DNA of 32,379 bases. Source: 9FT-COMBO-53-11 sp035291485. GTDB taxonomy: Bacteria > Patescibacteriota > WWE3 > 9FT-COMBO-53-11. The DNA lies in NCBI GenBank assembly GCA_035291485.1, contig DATDSA010000028.1, positions 1 through 32,379 on the forward strand. The letters are read 5' to 3'. This document shows positions 6,513 to 14,568 of the stretch, piece after piece; within the stretch, counting starts at the first letter, position 1; every line of letters starts with the position of its first letter. The position numbers and the translations under genes are program-made. Under the pieces are notes generated by a model. It saw only the letters and a program-made list of their open reading frames with translations, was not told the origin of the DNA and searched no databases.

Positions 6513-6903
6513 AAGCAGAGCAAATCGCCCGAACCGGTAGAAGATCGGGGTTCGGATCATCCAGGTTGATGAGCACTCTCTCCCCATCGCGCACCTTCAC
6601 ACCCAGCAGAATCCTTAGAAGCTCTCGGGCGACAAACTCCGCTGGAGTAGAATGACGCGCCGGCGGATATTCCGCCAGGGAAAGCAGAAGATCAGACAAC
6701 CGCCATTCGGGGTTGGAACCGGCCAGAAGAAACGGGATGGCGATATCGCTGAGAACCCGCAGAATATCTCCGGTCGAAACGTGCTCGGGGAGAGTCGCCG
6801 TGTAGTTGCCCACCAGCACCCGCAGATCTTCCATCAAACCCCCCTCTTCATTGAAACGACCCTTCGCGTACAGAATGATCTGACTCGCCGGATGGGTTTC
6901 CAC
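6511..6903 (-). CDS. Conserved-looking hypothetical protein, own promoter and terminator
   Basis: This encodes 130 aa from a GTG start. It is a soluble, mostly helical protein, with a hydrophobic segment (SDIAIPFLLAG) too short to span a membrane; I do not recognise the family. The start is fixed by a strong Shine-Dalgarno site (AAGGAGGG, 7 bases before GTG). It is a complete single-gene unit: TTGACT-17 bp-TAAAAT promoter (6934-6962), a leader of about 25 bases and an intrinsic terminator overlapping the stop codon. This differs from most genes here, which lack SD sites, and suggests strong, conventional expression. Confidence 0.7.
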   Translation of the reverse strand: METHPASQIILYAKGRFNEEGGLMEDLRVLVGNYTATLPEHVSTGDILRVLSDIAIPFLLAGSNPEWRLSDLLLSLAEYPPARHSTPAEFVARELLRILLGVKVRDGERVLINLDDPNPDLLPVRAICSA

Positions 6904-6933
6904 CTTCGCACCCTCCTTTCCCTTCTAGGCGCA

Positions 6934-6962
6934 ATTTTAAGATAGGAACATCTAAGAGTCAA
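6934..6962 (-). promoter_or_regulatory. Sigma-70 promoter of the 6511-6903 gene
   Basis: TTGACT (6962-6957), a 17-bp spacer and TAAAAT (6939-6934) lie on the minus strand, immediately after the stop codon of the GH1 gene. It is one of the three best canonical promoters in the window. Confidence 0.75.
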
Positions 6963-6969
6963 ATCTGAT

Positions 6970-8076
6970 TCAGGACTCGAGGCTGTTTCGCTTGGCGATC
7001 CGGGCGTAGACCCGCGCCGAGGGGCGAACGATCCGCTCCATGGTTTCGTAGTTAATTTCCACCAGCCCGAAACGCGGTTCAAATCCTTTCGCCCACTCGA
7101 AATTGTCCAGCAGGGACCAGTGGAAGTAGCCCCGCACATCCACCCCCTCCTGAAGCGCACGCCAAACGGCGAAGAGGTGATCGGCAATGTAATCCGCCCG
7201 CTGGTCGTCATCGGCGTCGGCGATCCCGTTCTCAGTGACGTAGAGAGGAAGTCCGATTCCCTTGAGTTGGTTCAGGACTTGATAGAGCCCCTGGGGGTAG
7301 ACCGCCCATCCCAGATCACTCTTGGGTAAGTTTATTACTCCACCAATTGGTCGATAGTAGTTGACGCCGATGAAGTCCTGTTTCCCCGCCCAATCAATGC
7401 TCCGCCGGTCCAGGTGAAGAAGGACCCGGTCGATCCCCGGCACTTTGAACGGGGTGAGGGCGTGCGCCAAACCCACCCGCGCGTCCGGTTGGATGTTGTG
7501 GATGATGGGATAGGCCAGCTGATGCGCCTGGAGCAGGTGCTTCAGCACCACCGCAGCGGAAAGCGGGTCGCGCTTTCCCGGCAGCCACCGACCCCAGAGA
7601 TATCCTTCGGCGGCGACGACCGTGGGTTCGTTGATTGTGATCCAGAAATCGCAGAGATCTGCCAGCCGGGTCACCAGATAGCGCACGTAAGAGGCGAAGT
7701 AGCTCGGGGTGGCAGGATTTTCCCATCCCCCGCGTTTGAAGACCCAAAGCGGGTTGGTGAAGTGGTGCAGGGTCACCAAGGGTTTGATTCCCCGCTTCTT
7801 CAAAGCCGTCAAGACCTGCCGGTAGTGCGCCACCTCCCGCTCGTCAAAACGGCCTTTCTCCGGTTCAATCCGCGCCCACTCAATCGAGAACCGGTGCGCA
7901 TTCTGGTTAAGAGACTTGGCCAGGTCAAAATCCTCCTCGAAGCGCCGGTAGTGGTCGCAGGCGGCGCCGGCTTTGGGGGAAGAGAGCGTCTCCCAATCGG
8001 AGTTGCGGTTGCCGCCCTCAACTTGATAGGCCGAGGTCGCTGCGCCCCAGAGAAATCCTTTCGGGAAGGGCTTCAT
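6970..8076 (-). CDS. Glycoside hydrolase family 1 beta-glycosidase
   Basis: This encodes 368 aa from the ATG at 8076. GH1 hallmarks are clear: FPKGFLWGAATSAYQVEGG at the N-terminus, TINEP with acid/base Glu150, NYYRP, and YVTENG with nucleophile Glu282, then the FHWSLLDNFEW motif near the end. The enzyme should cleave beta-glucosides or beta-galactosides by a retaining mechanism. No signal peptide is seen, so it is cytoplasmic. It is shorter than most GH1 enzymes (about 440-480 aa), with reduced loops but both catalytic glutamates. The ATG overlaps the TGA of the upstream glycosidase (ATGA), and AAAGGAG lies 11 bases upstream. The in-frame GTG three codons earlier is too close to that SD. Confidence 0.93.
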   Translation of the reverse strand: MKPFPKGFLWGAATSAYQVEGGNRNSDWETLSSPKAGAACDHYRRFEEDFDLAKSLNQNAHRFSIEWARIEPEKGRFDEREVAHYRQVLTALKKRGIKPLVTLHHFTNPLWVFKRGGWENPATPSYFASYVRYLVTRLADLCDFWITINEPTVVAAEGYLWGRWLPGKRDPLSAAVVLKHLLQAHQLAYPIIHNIQPDARVGLAHALTPFKVPGIDRVLLHLDRRSIDWAGKQDFIGVNYYRPIGGVINLPKSDLGWAVYPQGLYQVLNQLKGIGLPLYVTENGIADADDDQRADYIADHLFAVWRALQEGVDVRGYFHWSLLDNFEWAKGFEPRFGLVEINYETMERIVRPSARVYARIAKRNSLES

Positions 8077-9107
8077 TTCGCCCACAGCTCCTTTGCGGTC
8101 TCAATGAAATCCGAAGCCCCCAGTTTTTCCCGAGCGTAGAACCACCACTCCGCTCCCCAGAGGTAGAAGCGGCTGAAACCGGTGGAACGGGCGAAGGCGA
8201 TGTTGGTGCGCAGCTGGTCCGGAGAGAGGCTGATGTACTGCTCTTCTCTGGACATCTCGGTCAGCGATTTTTTTCCCCATGGTTCCGCCTGTAGCTCACT
8301 CACGAAAACGGTCTTGAAGCGGCCGATCTTTTGGTAGAAGTTGGCTTTAATTCGGTAGTACCACTGGGGGAAAAACAGGCGGTAGCTGATGTAGAGCTTG
8401 GTTAGGCTCTCGTCGTAGATCATTCGGTACATGGAGATCCCCAGGTTCTCCGATACTCCCGAGACCTCCAGCCAACTCGAGATCTCCCCACTGTCGGTCA
8501 GAAGAACCGGGTGAGCCGGGTCCAGCGCGACCACGCTCGCAATCTCTCTTTCGAGGAAGGAGCGGTCCAGCTTGGGGCACTCTCCAAAAAAGCCGACGAA
8601 GGGCTCGTTCTCTACCTGCCAAAACTCCAGGACGGGGTTCTCTCGGTAGCGTTCCACCACGGCGGCGACCAGCGCCGCCACCTCCTCCTGCTGTTCCTTT
8701 TCCGAAATGGATGTCGCCCAATCCGGAATGTGGCACTCCGGCCAGCGCGGCAGCCGCCGCCCAACGGCGAGGATAACCGAAACGCCCCTTCTCTGGGCTT
8801 CGGTCATCTGAAAATCGAGCACCGAGAAATCAAAATGGTCCCGCTGCGGCTCAACCGTGTCCCAAAACGCCACCAACCGAAGATGATCCACACCAACTTC
8901 ATCGAGTAGCGACAGGTAGGTTTTTTTCCAATCCAAACCCAGGCTCTCAGCGTAGGCGGCGTCAAAGGAAGCGCCCCATTTTATTTTGGGAGCCGCACCG
9001 CCCTGGCCGAAAAGGAGATAAGCCGTCAGCACCAAAACGGCAGAAACTCCAAAAAAACCGAGAAGTATTCGTGAGATTAACTTCAGATAAAATCGTTTCT
9101 TATCCAT
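8073..9107 (-). CDS. Membrane-anchored clan GH-A glycoside hydrolase
   Basis: This encodes 344 aa. An N-terminal signal anchor (about residues 10-33) puts the catalytic domain outside the membrane. The remainder reads as a (beta/alpha)8 barrel of the GH-A clan (GH5/GH39/GH42-like): HLRLVAFWDTVEPQ early, FWQVENEPF with the likely acid/base Glu168 on strand 4, and VFVSELQAEPW with the likely nucleophile Glu271 on strand 7, then FYLWGAEWWF. The exact family and substrate are not clear. It lies 3 bases after the transporter stop and overlaps the GH1 start by 4 bases, so the three genes probably form an operon: an outer glycosidase, a carrier and an inner beta-glycosidase. Confidence 0.75.
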   Translation of the reverse strand: MDKKRFYLKLISRILLGFFGVSAVLVLTAYLLFGQGGAAPKIKWGASFDAAYAESLGLDWKKTYLSLLDEVGVDHLRLVAFWDTVEPQRDHFDFSVLDFQMTEAQRRGVSVILAVGRRLPRWPECHIPDWATSISEKEQQEEVAALVAAVVERYRENPVLEFWQVENEPFVGFFGECPKLDRSFLEREIASVVALDPAHPVLLTDSGEISSWLEVSGVSENLGISMYRMIYDESLTKLYISYRLFFPQWYYRIKANFYQKIGRFKTVFVSELQAEPWGKKSLTEMSREEQYISLSPDQLRTNIAFARSTGFSRFYLWGAEWWFYAREKLGASDFIETAKELWAK

Positions 9108-9110
9108 AGA

Positions 9111-10016
9111 CTATCTTATGGTCATAAAGTAAAGACCGAAGCCAATGGCGATGATTGCCAGCGCCTTCTCGGCCTTCTGCCGCAGGGTGGTCGTTTCCTT
9201 CAGCTGGGGAAAATAACGCACCAGCGTGAGGGATAAAATAAAGAGAAAGGCGTACTGCACCCCCTGAGTCGCCCCCACCAGCGCCGCGCTTCCCAAAGAG
9301 ATCGCGTAGTTCTGTAGCAATCCCCCCAACCCACCCAATCCCTGGTTGAAAAGAAACGGCACGGGCGCGGTTCTGGGCGCCTTTTTTGTTGCCCAATAGA
9401 TGCGGCGGAAGTTCTCGGGAATGATAATGATGGTGAGCGCTCCCAGGACACTGCCGATTCTTGTCCAAAAGAGCCCATTCAGAAAAGGCTCGGCGAGAAA
9501 AACAAAGCGCATCAGGGAAAAGGAAACGGCGAAGAGCGCTGCCGCCACTGCCGCGTGATTGAAAAGCTCAAAGGTGAAGGCTTTTCTAATATTTGCCCTC
9601 AAGGAAACGGCGGCCCCGCCCAGAAGCAGGATGAAGAACCCCAGCAGCTGGAAGAATCCGAGAAACTCGTTCAGAAAGATGACGCTCAGGACCAGGGTGA
9701 ACACCGGGATCAACGCTCCCGTAGAGGTGATTACCCGGGAGGCGTCGTACTCCTTGAGCGCGCTGTAGAAGGACCAGAGGGCGTAGACGCCAGCCACTCC
9801 CGAAACCAGGGCCGCAAAGAAGATCCGCCGATCGGGAATGTTCACCACCCCGAAGGGAAGGAGAACCACTGCCGCCACACTCAGAATTCCCACAAAAAAG
9901 GCGTAGGCCCGGGGAGAAACGATCGAGGTCTGGAGGAGAACCTTGTCAATCAGACCCGCCAGAGCCAAAAAAAGGTAGGCGACTAGGGCCGGTATAAGGA
10001 AGGCAGGCAAATCCAT
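9111..10016 (-). CDS. EamA/DMT-family transporter
   Basis: This encodes 301 aa from ATG 10016 with about ten hydrophobic segments in two similar halves, the layout of EamA (drug/metabolite transporter) proteins. The first-half pattern FYSALKEYDASRVITSTGALIPVFTLV is typical of the EamA domain, where the GAL.P motif precedes a helix. The substrate is unknown. The neighbours are two glycosidases transcribed from the same run, so a sugar or sugar-derived metabolite is a reasonable guess, no more. It follows rpoD after 45 bases; no SD site is present, and a poor TAATCT lies 9 bases before the ATG. Confidence 0.8.
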   Translation of the reverse strand: MDLPAFLIPALVAYLFLALAGLIDKVLLQTSIVSPRAYAFFVGILSVAAVVLLPFGVVNIPDRRIFFAALVSGVAGVYALWSFYSALKEYDASRVITSTGALIPVFTLVLSVIFLNEFLGFFQLLGFFILLLGGAAVSLRANIRKAFTFELFNHAAVAAALFAVSFSLMRFVFLAEPFLNGLFWTRIGSVLGALTIIIIPENFRRIYWATKKAPRTAPVPFLFNQGLGGLGGLLQNYAISLGSAALVGATQGVQYAFLFILSLTLVRYFPQLKETTTLRQKAEKALAIIAIGFGLYFMTIR

Positions 10017-10061
10017 CAAGAAATAAGATTACAAGATATAGGATATCGGAGGCAAGGAAAA

Positions 10062-11219
10062 CTAGAGGTAATCCTTAATAAGCTTGGAGCGGGAGGGGTG
10101 GCGAAGTTTGCGGATCGCTTTGGCCTCAATCTGGCGAATCCGCTCGCGAGTCACGCCAAATTCCCTTCCGACCGCTTCCAGCGTGCGGGGTTTACCATCG
10201 CGCAGGCCAAAACGCAGTTCAATTACTTTTTGCTCCCGGGGAGAGAGCGTTCCCAGAACCTCCAGCAACTGCTGCTTGAGAAGCTCCTTGGAAGTGTCGT
10301 CGGTGGGGGCGGAAACCTCTTCATCGGCAACGAAATCTTTGAGCCGAGAATCTTTTTCTTCGCCGATCGGCGTCTCCAGAGAAGTCGGCCGCTGGGAGAC
10401 TTTGATGATCTCCCGCACCTTTTCGACTGGAAGTTCCAGCTCCTTAGAGATCTCGTGGGGGGTAGGTTCGCGATCGAGTTTTTGCTCCAGTTGCCGCTGC
10501 ACCCGATGGAATTTGTTGATCGTCTCGATCATGTGCACCGGAATCCGAATTGTCCGCGCCTGATCAGCGATCGCCCGGGTAATTCCCTGCCGAATCCACC
10601 AGGTCGCGTAGGTGGAGAACTTGAACCCCCGCTTCCAATCGAATTTCTCGACCGCCCGCATTAGGCCAATGTTCCCTTCCTGGATCAAATCCAGGAACGA
10701 AAGACCCCGCCCCAGGTATTTCTTAGCGATGGAAACCACCAACCGCAGATTCGCCTTGGTGAGCTTGTCGCGGGCGGTGTCGCCAATTCGGGCCAAGGAC
10801 TTCATTTTCTCGCGGGTGGGGCGGCCCATTCGGGAAGTTGCTCTTTTCAGCCGCCAGACCGCCGCTGTTCCTTTCTCAATTTGCTGGGCGAGAGTAACCT
10901 CGTCCGCCTTGGTCAGCAGAGGGGTTCGGCCGATTTCCCGAAGATACATTCGCACCGGATCGGAAGTGACGGTCACGTCGTGGGCGGCCTGAACCTCTAG
11001 TTCCCGCTCGACTTCTTCCGGTGGAGCTTCCTCCTCGGCGGTCTCAAAAACATCCACCCCCTCCTCGATCAGGAGGGTGTAGAGGTCATCCAGCTTCTCG
11101 ATATCCTCTTCGGCCTCGGGAAAGAATTCCAAGACCTCTTCCTGGGTGACGTAACCCTCTCTTTTGCCTTTTTCCAAAAGTTTTGCGACTAGCGGTGAAT
11201 CTTTAAGCGTTGTTGCCAT
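10062..11219 (-). CDS. rpoD: RNA polymerase primary sigma factor (RpoD/SigA)
   Basis: This encodes 385 aa. All core regions of a group 1 sigma factor are present: a short region 1.1-like N-terminus with an acidic linker, region 1.2 (DPVRMYLREIGRTPLLT), region 2 (NLRLVVSIAKKYLGRGLSFLDLIQEGNIG through FKFSTYATWWIRQ), region 3.0 with HMIETINK, and region 4 ending in the GVTRERIRQIEAKAIRKLRHP helix-turn-helix. Region 3.0 retains the His and Glu that contact extended -10 (TGn) promoters, which matters because many promoters here have that form. The gene overlaps the 3' end of dnaG by 17 bases, the classical primase-sigma pairing of the macromolecular synthesis operon. Confidence 0.97.
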   Translation of the reverse strand: MATTLKDSPLVAKLLEKGKREGYVTQEEVLEFFPEAEEDIEKLDDLYTLLIEEGVDVFETAEEEAPPEEVERELEVQAAHDVTVTSDPVRMYLREIGRTPLLTKADEVTLAQQIEKGTAAVWRLKRATSRMGRPTREKMKSLARIGDTARDKLTKANLRLVVSIAKKYLGRGLSFLDLIQEGNIGLMRAVEKFDWKRGFKFSTYATWWIRQGITRAIADQARTIRIPVHMIETINKFHRVQRQLEQKLDREPTPHEISKELELPVEKVREIIKVSQRPTSLETPIGEEKDSRLKDFVADEEVSAPTDDTSKELLKQQLLEVLGTLSPREQKVIELRFGLRDGKPRTLEAVGREFGVTRERIRQIEAKAIRKLRHPSRSKLIKDYL

Positions 11220-12987
11220 GGTGAATTTGCATCAGCTCGATCTTTTCGTTGAGCTTTTCAAGCTCTTTTTCCGAGCGCCGGATCCCCGGGGCATTCTTGG
11301 CTTTTTCCGCCCCCTTGATCTGCGCCACCAACTCTTTGCGCTCCTTCTGCAGGCGGACGAGCTTAACACTCTTAGCGGCGTAACCGAACTCCTCTTCCAA
11401 CTGGTCCGGAAGAAGATCACCTAGAAAGGGGGCAAGTGCCGCTTCCTGCAGAGCCTCTTGGGAATTCTCATCCAGTTTAACAGAAAAATTCTCCAGACGA
11501 AATCGCTTGATGCTCTTAAGATAATTCCGCAGAGAGGAAATGACGAGAGTCAATCGCGGATCGGTGATATCACCCTCGGCGATCTGTCGCGCGGCCGCCC
11601 TAATCCGTTCCGGCGGGAGCGCAAAGAGAAGGGCGGTGAGGTAGAGCTCCTTCTTACTCGCTGAAACCCGCGGTGAGAGCGGGGCGGCCCCGGTCGCGCT
11701 CGCCTCTTCCAACGGCTCTTCCTTCTCGAGCTGGCGCCAGAGAACATCCTCCTCGATCTCGATTGCCTCCGCCAGCCGAGAAAGATAGGCGGCCTTTTCC
11801 ACTTCGTTCGCCAAGCTCTTCACCACCGGAAGAATTTCGACCGAGATGGCTTTCTTGCCGGCCGGTGTTTTCAGATCAAAACGCGAGAGGGCCGAACTAA
11901 GGTAAAAGTCAAAGAGAGGCGGCGCGGAGCTGATCAGCTTTTCGAATCCCGCCCGGTCCGCCAGGACCGCCTCATCGGGGTCTTTACCTTCCGGAAGGAG
12001 TACCGCCGCCACTTCCAGCCCCGCTCCCAGCGCCAAGAACAATCCCTTCTTGGTTGCTTCCAATCCGGCAGCATCGCGGTCAAAACAGATGATCAACCGC
12101 TTGGCAAACTTCGCCATGGTGACGATCTGAGAGGTGGACAACGCGGTTCCCTTGGTAGCGATCACATTCTTGATCCCCTCCTGAAAGAGAAGAATGGCGT
12201 CCATCTCCCCCTCGACCAGGATGGCCTCTCTCTTCTTTTTGATCTCTGTTTTGCCGAGGTCGAGATTAAAAAGGTAGTGCCCTTTTTCGAAAACGGGGGT
12301 TTCAACGGTATTGATATATTTCGGTTGATCATCACCAAGAGTTCGGCCCGCAAAACCGGCAACCTTTCCCAGGGAAGAACGCAGTGGATACATCACCCGC
12401 CCACGGAAGAAATCAAAGTAGCCCCGGCCACCCTCTTTCCGGACCGCCAGACCGGATTGGAACAGCTCGGTGAGGCTGTAACCTTTCTTTAGCAGGTAGC
12501 GGCCCAGACTATCCCAAGAAGAAGGAGCATAGCCGATCTCGAAATCCTCGATCGTTTGGTCCTTCACACCGCGGCTCTTCAAAAATTCTTTCGCTTTTGA
12601 ACCAATTTTGTGATCAGTTAGTAGAAAGTGGTAGTAATCGGCTGCGAGGCGATTCAGTTCCAGCAATTTCTCCTTGCGCTGTTCCTCCGGACTCTCTTTT
12701 CGGGAGATGAGCTTCACTCCGGCCCGCTTCGCCATCTCCTTCAGTGCCTCGCCGAAGGAAACTCCCTCCATTTTGCCGTAGAAAGAAATGACATCGCCGC
12801 CCTCGCCGCACCCAAAGCACTTAAAAATCTGAAGCTGGGGGGAAACCATGAAAGAGGGGGTTTTCTCAGAGTGGAACGGGCAAACGGCTTTGTAATTCTT
12901 GCCCGATTTCTGAATCGGGAAATAAGAGGAAACAACTTCAACAATGTCGAGCTTTCTTTTAACCTCCTCGATTTGGTCTAGGGGCAT
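11203..12987 (-). CDS. dnaG: DNA primase
   Basis: This encodes 594 aa. Domains in order are a CHC2 zinc-binding domain (Cys36, His39, Cys57, Cys60), the RNA polymerase core with a TOPRIM fold (VEGEMDAILL with EGEMD at 259-263; CFDRDAAG with the DRD aspartates at 303-305), and a helical C-terminal region (about 400-594) expected to contact the replicative helicase. It lays RNA primers for replication. TAGAAT lies 9 bases before the ATG and no SD site is seen. rpoD begins inside its last codons. The length is normal for the family. Confidence 0.97.
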   Translation of the reverse strand: MPLDQIEEVKRKLDIVEVVSSYFPIQKSGKNYKAVCPFHSEKTPSFMVSPQLQIFKCFGCGEGGDVISFYGKMEGVSFGEALKEMAKRAGVKLISRKESPEEQRKEKLLELNRLAADYYHFLLTDHKIGSKAKEFLKSRGVKDQTIEDFEIGYAPSSWDSLGRYLLKKGYSLTELFQSGLAVRKEGGRGYFDFFRGRVMYPLRSSLGKVAGFAGRTLGDDQPKYINTVETPVFEKGHYLFNLDLGKTEIKKKREAILVEGEMDAILLFQEGIKNVIATKGTALSTSQIVTMAKFAKRLIICFDRDAAGLEATKKGLFLALGAGLEVAAVLLPEGKDPDEAVLADRAGFEKLISSAPPLFDFYLSSALSRFDLKTPAGKKAISVEILPVVKSLANEVEKAAYLSRLAEAIEIEEDVLWRQLEKEEPLEEASATGAAPLSPRVSASKKELYLTALLFALPPERIRAAARQIAEGDITDPRLTLVISSLRNYLKSIKRFRLENFSVKLDENSQEALQEAALAPFLGDLLPDQLEEEFGYAAKSVKLVRLQKERKELVAQIKGAEKAKNAPGIRRSEKELEKLNEKIELMQIHHGNNA

Positions 12988-13027
12988 CTTGTATCTATTC
13001 TATCGCGGCAGGAAATAAAAAAGTATC

Positions 13028-13831
13028 TCAGGCAAGCAGGTAACCACCGTCCACAACGATCTGCGAACCGGTCATATAGGAGGAGGCGTCGGAGGCCAGG
13101 AAGAGCGCCACCTTGCCGATATCGTCCGGCTCACCCATCCGTCCCATTGGGATTTTGGCCATGAATCCCTTGAGCATCGCGTCCATGTCTACACCCTTGG
13201 GGACCTTCATCTTGGACTGGGCCGCGGCCACTCCGGGAGTTTGGATCCCACCGGGAGCGATGGCGTTAACCCAAATCTTGTGGGGGGCCAGCTCCAGGGC
13301 CACATTTTTAGTGAATCCCCAGACTCCGTGTTTGGAGGCGTCGTAGTGGGCCAGACCCATGGAAGACGGGTGAAGAGCATCGATGGAAGTGATATTGATG
13401 ATTTTTCCTCCCTTTCCCTGGGAGATCATCTGGGTGGCCGCGGCCTTGACGCAGTGGTAGACACCCCGGAGGTTGATATTCATCACGCGGTCCCAATCCT
13501 CATCGGTCATCTCCATCACTAGGACGCTGGGGTAGACGCCGGCATTGTTGACGAGAATATCCAGACTACCGAAGGTGGAAACGGAAAAGGAGACCATCGC
13601 CTCCGCGTCGCTCTTGTTGGAAACGTCGCAGCGCACCGCGGCGACCTTATAACCCTTGCTCTTTAGCTCTTCCGCGGATTTTTTGGCGTTCTCCTCGCTG
13701 ACGTCGGCGATGACCACGGCGGCGCCGGACTCGGCCAAACGGGACGAGATTCCCAAACCAATCCCGGCCGCTCCGCCCGTAACGATTGCGGTTTTGCCGG
13801 AGAGGTCGAGTATCTTAGAAACGGGGATCAT
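13028..13831 (-). CDS. Short-chain dehydrogenase/reductase
   Basis: This encodes 267 aa, a classical SDR. The Rossmann dinucleotide motif is TGGAAGIG (18-25), NNAG is at 95-98, and the catalytic Ser149, Tyr163 and Lys167 are in place (ITSID; YDASKHG). IADV after the second strand ends in an acidic residue at position 43, which usually means NAD(H) rather than NADP(H). The C-terminus (TGSQIVVDGGYLLA) is typical. The substrate is not predictable: sugar and ketone reductases look alike here. The start is an ATG 8 bases after TGT-TATATT (13848-13840 region), an extended -10 without an SD site. Confidence 0.92.
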   Translation of the reverse strand: MIPVSKILDLSGKTAIVTGGAAGIGLGISSRLAESGAAVVIADVSEENAKKSAEELKSKGYKVAAVRCDVSNKSDAEAMVSFSVSTFGSLDILVNNAGVYPSVLVMEMTDEDWDRVMNINLRGVYHCVKAAATQMISQGKGGKIINITSIDALHPSSMGLAHYDASKHGVWGFTKNVALELAPHKIWVNAIAPGGIQTPGVAAAQSKMKVPKGVDMDAMLKGFMAKIPMGRMGEPDDIGKVALFLASDASSYMTGSQIVVDGGYLLA

Positions 13832-13862
13832 TCATGGTAAATATAACAAAATTTGAGGGGGG

Positions 13863-14399
13863 TTATCGAAGCTCAGCGAGTTTCCGTTCGATTCCGGCGA
13901 TCTTGGTCGCCGTAATCTGAACCTCTCCGCTTCTAGCTTGCTCTAGCGCATCTGAAAGAAGAAGCCGGTTCACGCTCTGCCAAATCTCTCTCAGATCCCG
14001 TTCCCCGCCCCGGGCGGCCAGTTCTAAGGTCCGGGCGGAGAGTGGCAAGAAGCGGATTCCTTCAGTTTTCTCGCGTTCGCGTTTCTTCGTGTGCACCGTC
14101 GGATCTTTGGAAACACTGATGTCTACCGGAACCAATCGGCCGGTGAGGGGATTAAAAATTTTAAAATCGATTCCTTTTTCGAAATCTTCTTTGGGGGAGG
14201 AACGCATCGCCGCGATTCGGCCCTCGGCGATCATTTTCTCGGCCCGCGCCGGCTCCGGTTCTCCCTTTAGAGGTTCAACCCCCAACTTGCCCAGGGTGGT
14301 TTCAAAGTTCTCCTCGGCCTTGTGCCCATACTCGCTTCTCCATCCCGAGAGAACCTCCTCCGGTATTCCTCCTGCTTCGGCGGTATTTAGTGCTGTCAT
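13863..14399 (-). CDS. Hypothetical protein
   Basis: This encodes 178 aa, soluble and highly charged; I do not recognise it. The middle contains GIDFKIFNPLTGRLVPVDISVSKDP (split here as GIDFKIFNP and VPVDISVSKDP) followed by KKRERE. Two aspartates on neighbouring strands and a lysine could suggest a degenerate PD-(D/E)XK nuclease-like core, but this is weak. It lies downstream of tRNA-Ser(CGA) on the same strand (57 bases between them) and no other promoter is obvious, so it may be transcribed from the tRNA promoter. The C-terminus (ATKIAGIERKLAELR) is helical. Confidence 0.6.
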   Translation of the reverse strand: MTALNTAEAGGIPEEVLSGWRSEYGHKAEENFETTLGKLGVEPLKGEPEPARAEKMIAEGRIAAMRSSPKEDFEKGIDFKIFNPLTGRLVPVDISVSKDPTVHTKKREREKTEGIRFLPLSARTLELAARGGERDLREIWQSVNRLLLSDALEQARSGEVQITATKIAGIERKLAELR

Positions 14400-14455
14400 T
14401 TGAGCAAAGCGAAAATGCTAGGTTTGTTTCTTTTCAAGCCGTCCATTTTAGTTAA

Positions 14456-14543
14456 TGGCGGAGGCGACAGGATTCGAACCTGTGAGGGCTTGCGCCCAAC
14501 CGATTTTCGAGATCGGCGCCTTAGTCCACTCGGCCACGCCTCC
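14456..14543 (-). tRNA. tRNA-Ser (CGA)
   Basis: Acceptor GGAGGCG/CGCCTCC, discriminator G, encoded CCA (14458-14456), anticodon arm CCGAT-CTCGAAA-ATCGG with anticodon CGA, a long class II variable arm (GGGC-GCAA-GCCC) and T-arm ACAGG-TTCGAAT-CCTGT are all visible. The gene reads codon UCG. Confidence 0.95.
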
Positions 14544-14554
14544 CCATCTGCTCT

Positions 14555-14562
14555 ATTATAAT
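14555..14562. promoter_or_regulatory. Symmetric divergent -10 element
   Basis: The 8-mer ATTATAAT contains overlapping TATAAT boxes on both strands: minus (14560-14555), 11 bases before tRNA-Ser(CGA), and plus (14557-14562), 6 bases before the ATG of the VanY-like gene. One patch of DNA appears to serve both genes in opposite directions. Confidence 0.6.
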
Positions 14563-14568
14563 GGGAGT

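Noticed and set aside
7414..8139. 241-codon plus-strand frame opposite the GH1 gene
   Set aside because: It is a shadow of the GH1 gene, whose catalytic motifs are unmistakable.
14455..14568. N-terminal extension of the VanY-like frame through tRNA-Ser(CGA)
   Set aside because: The residues (GFEPVRACAQPI...) are the tRNA read antisense; a TATAAT and a signal peptide mark the ATG at 14569.
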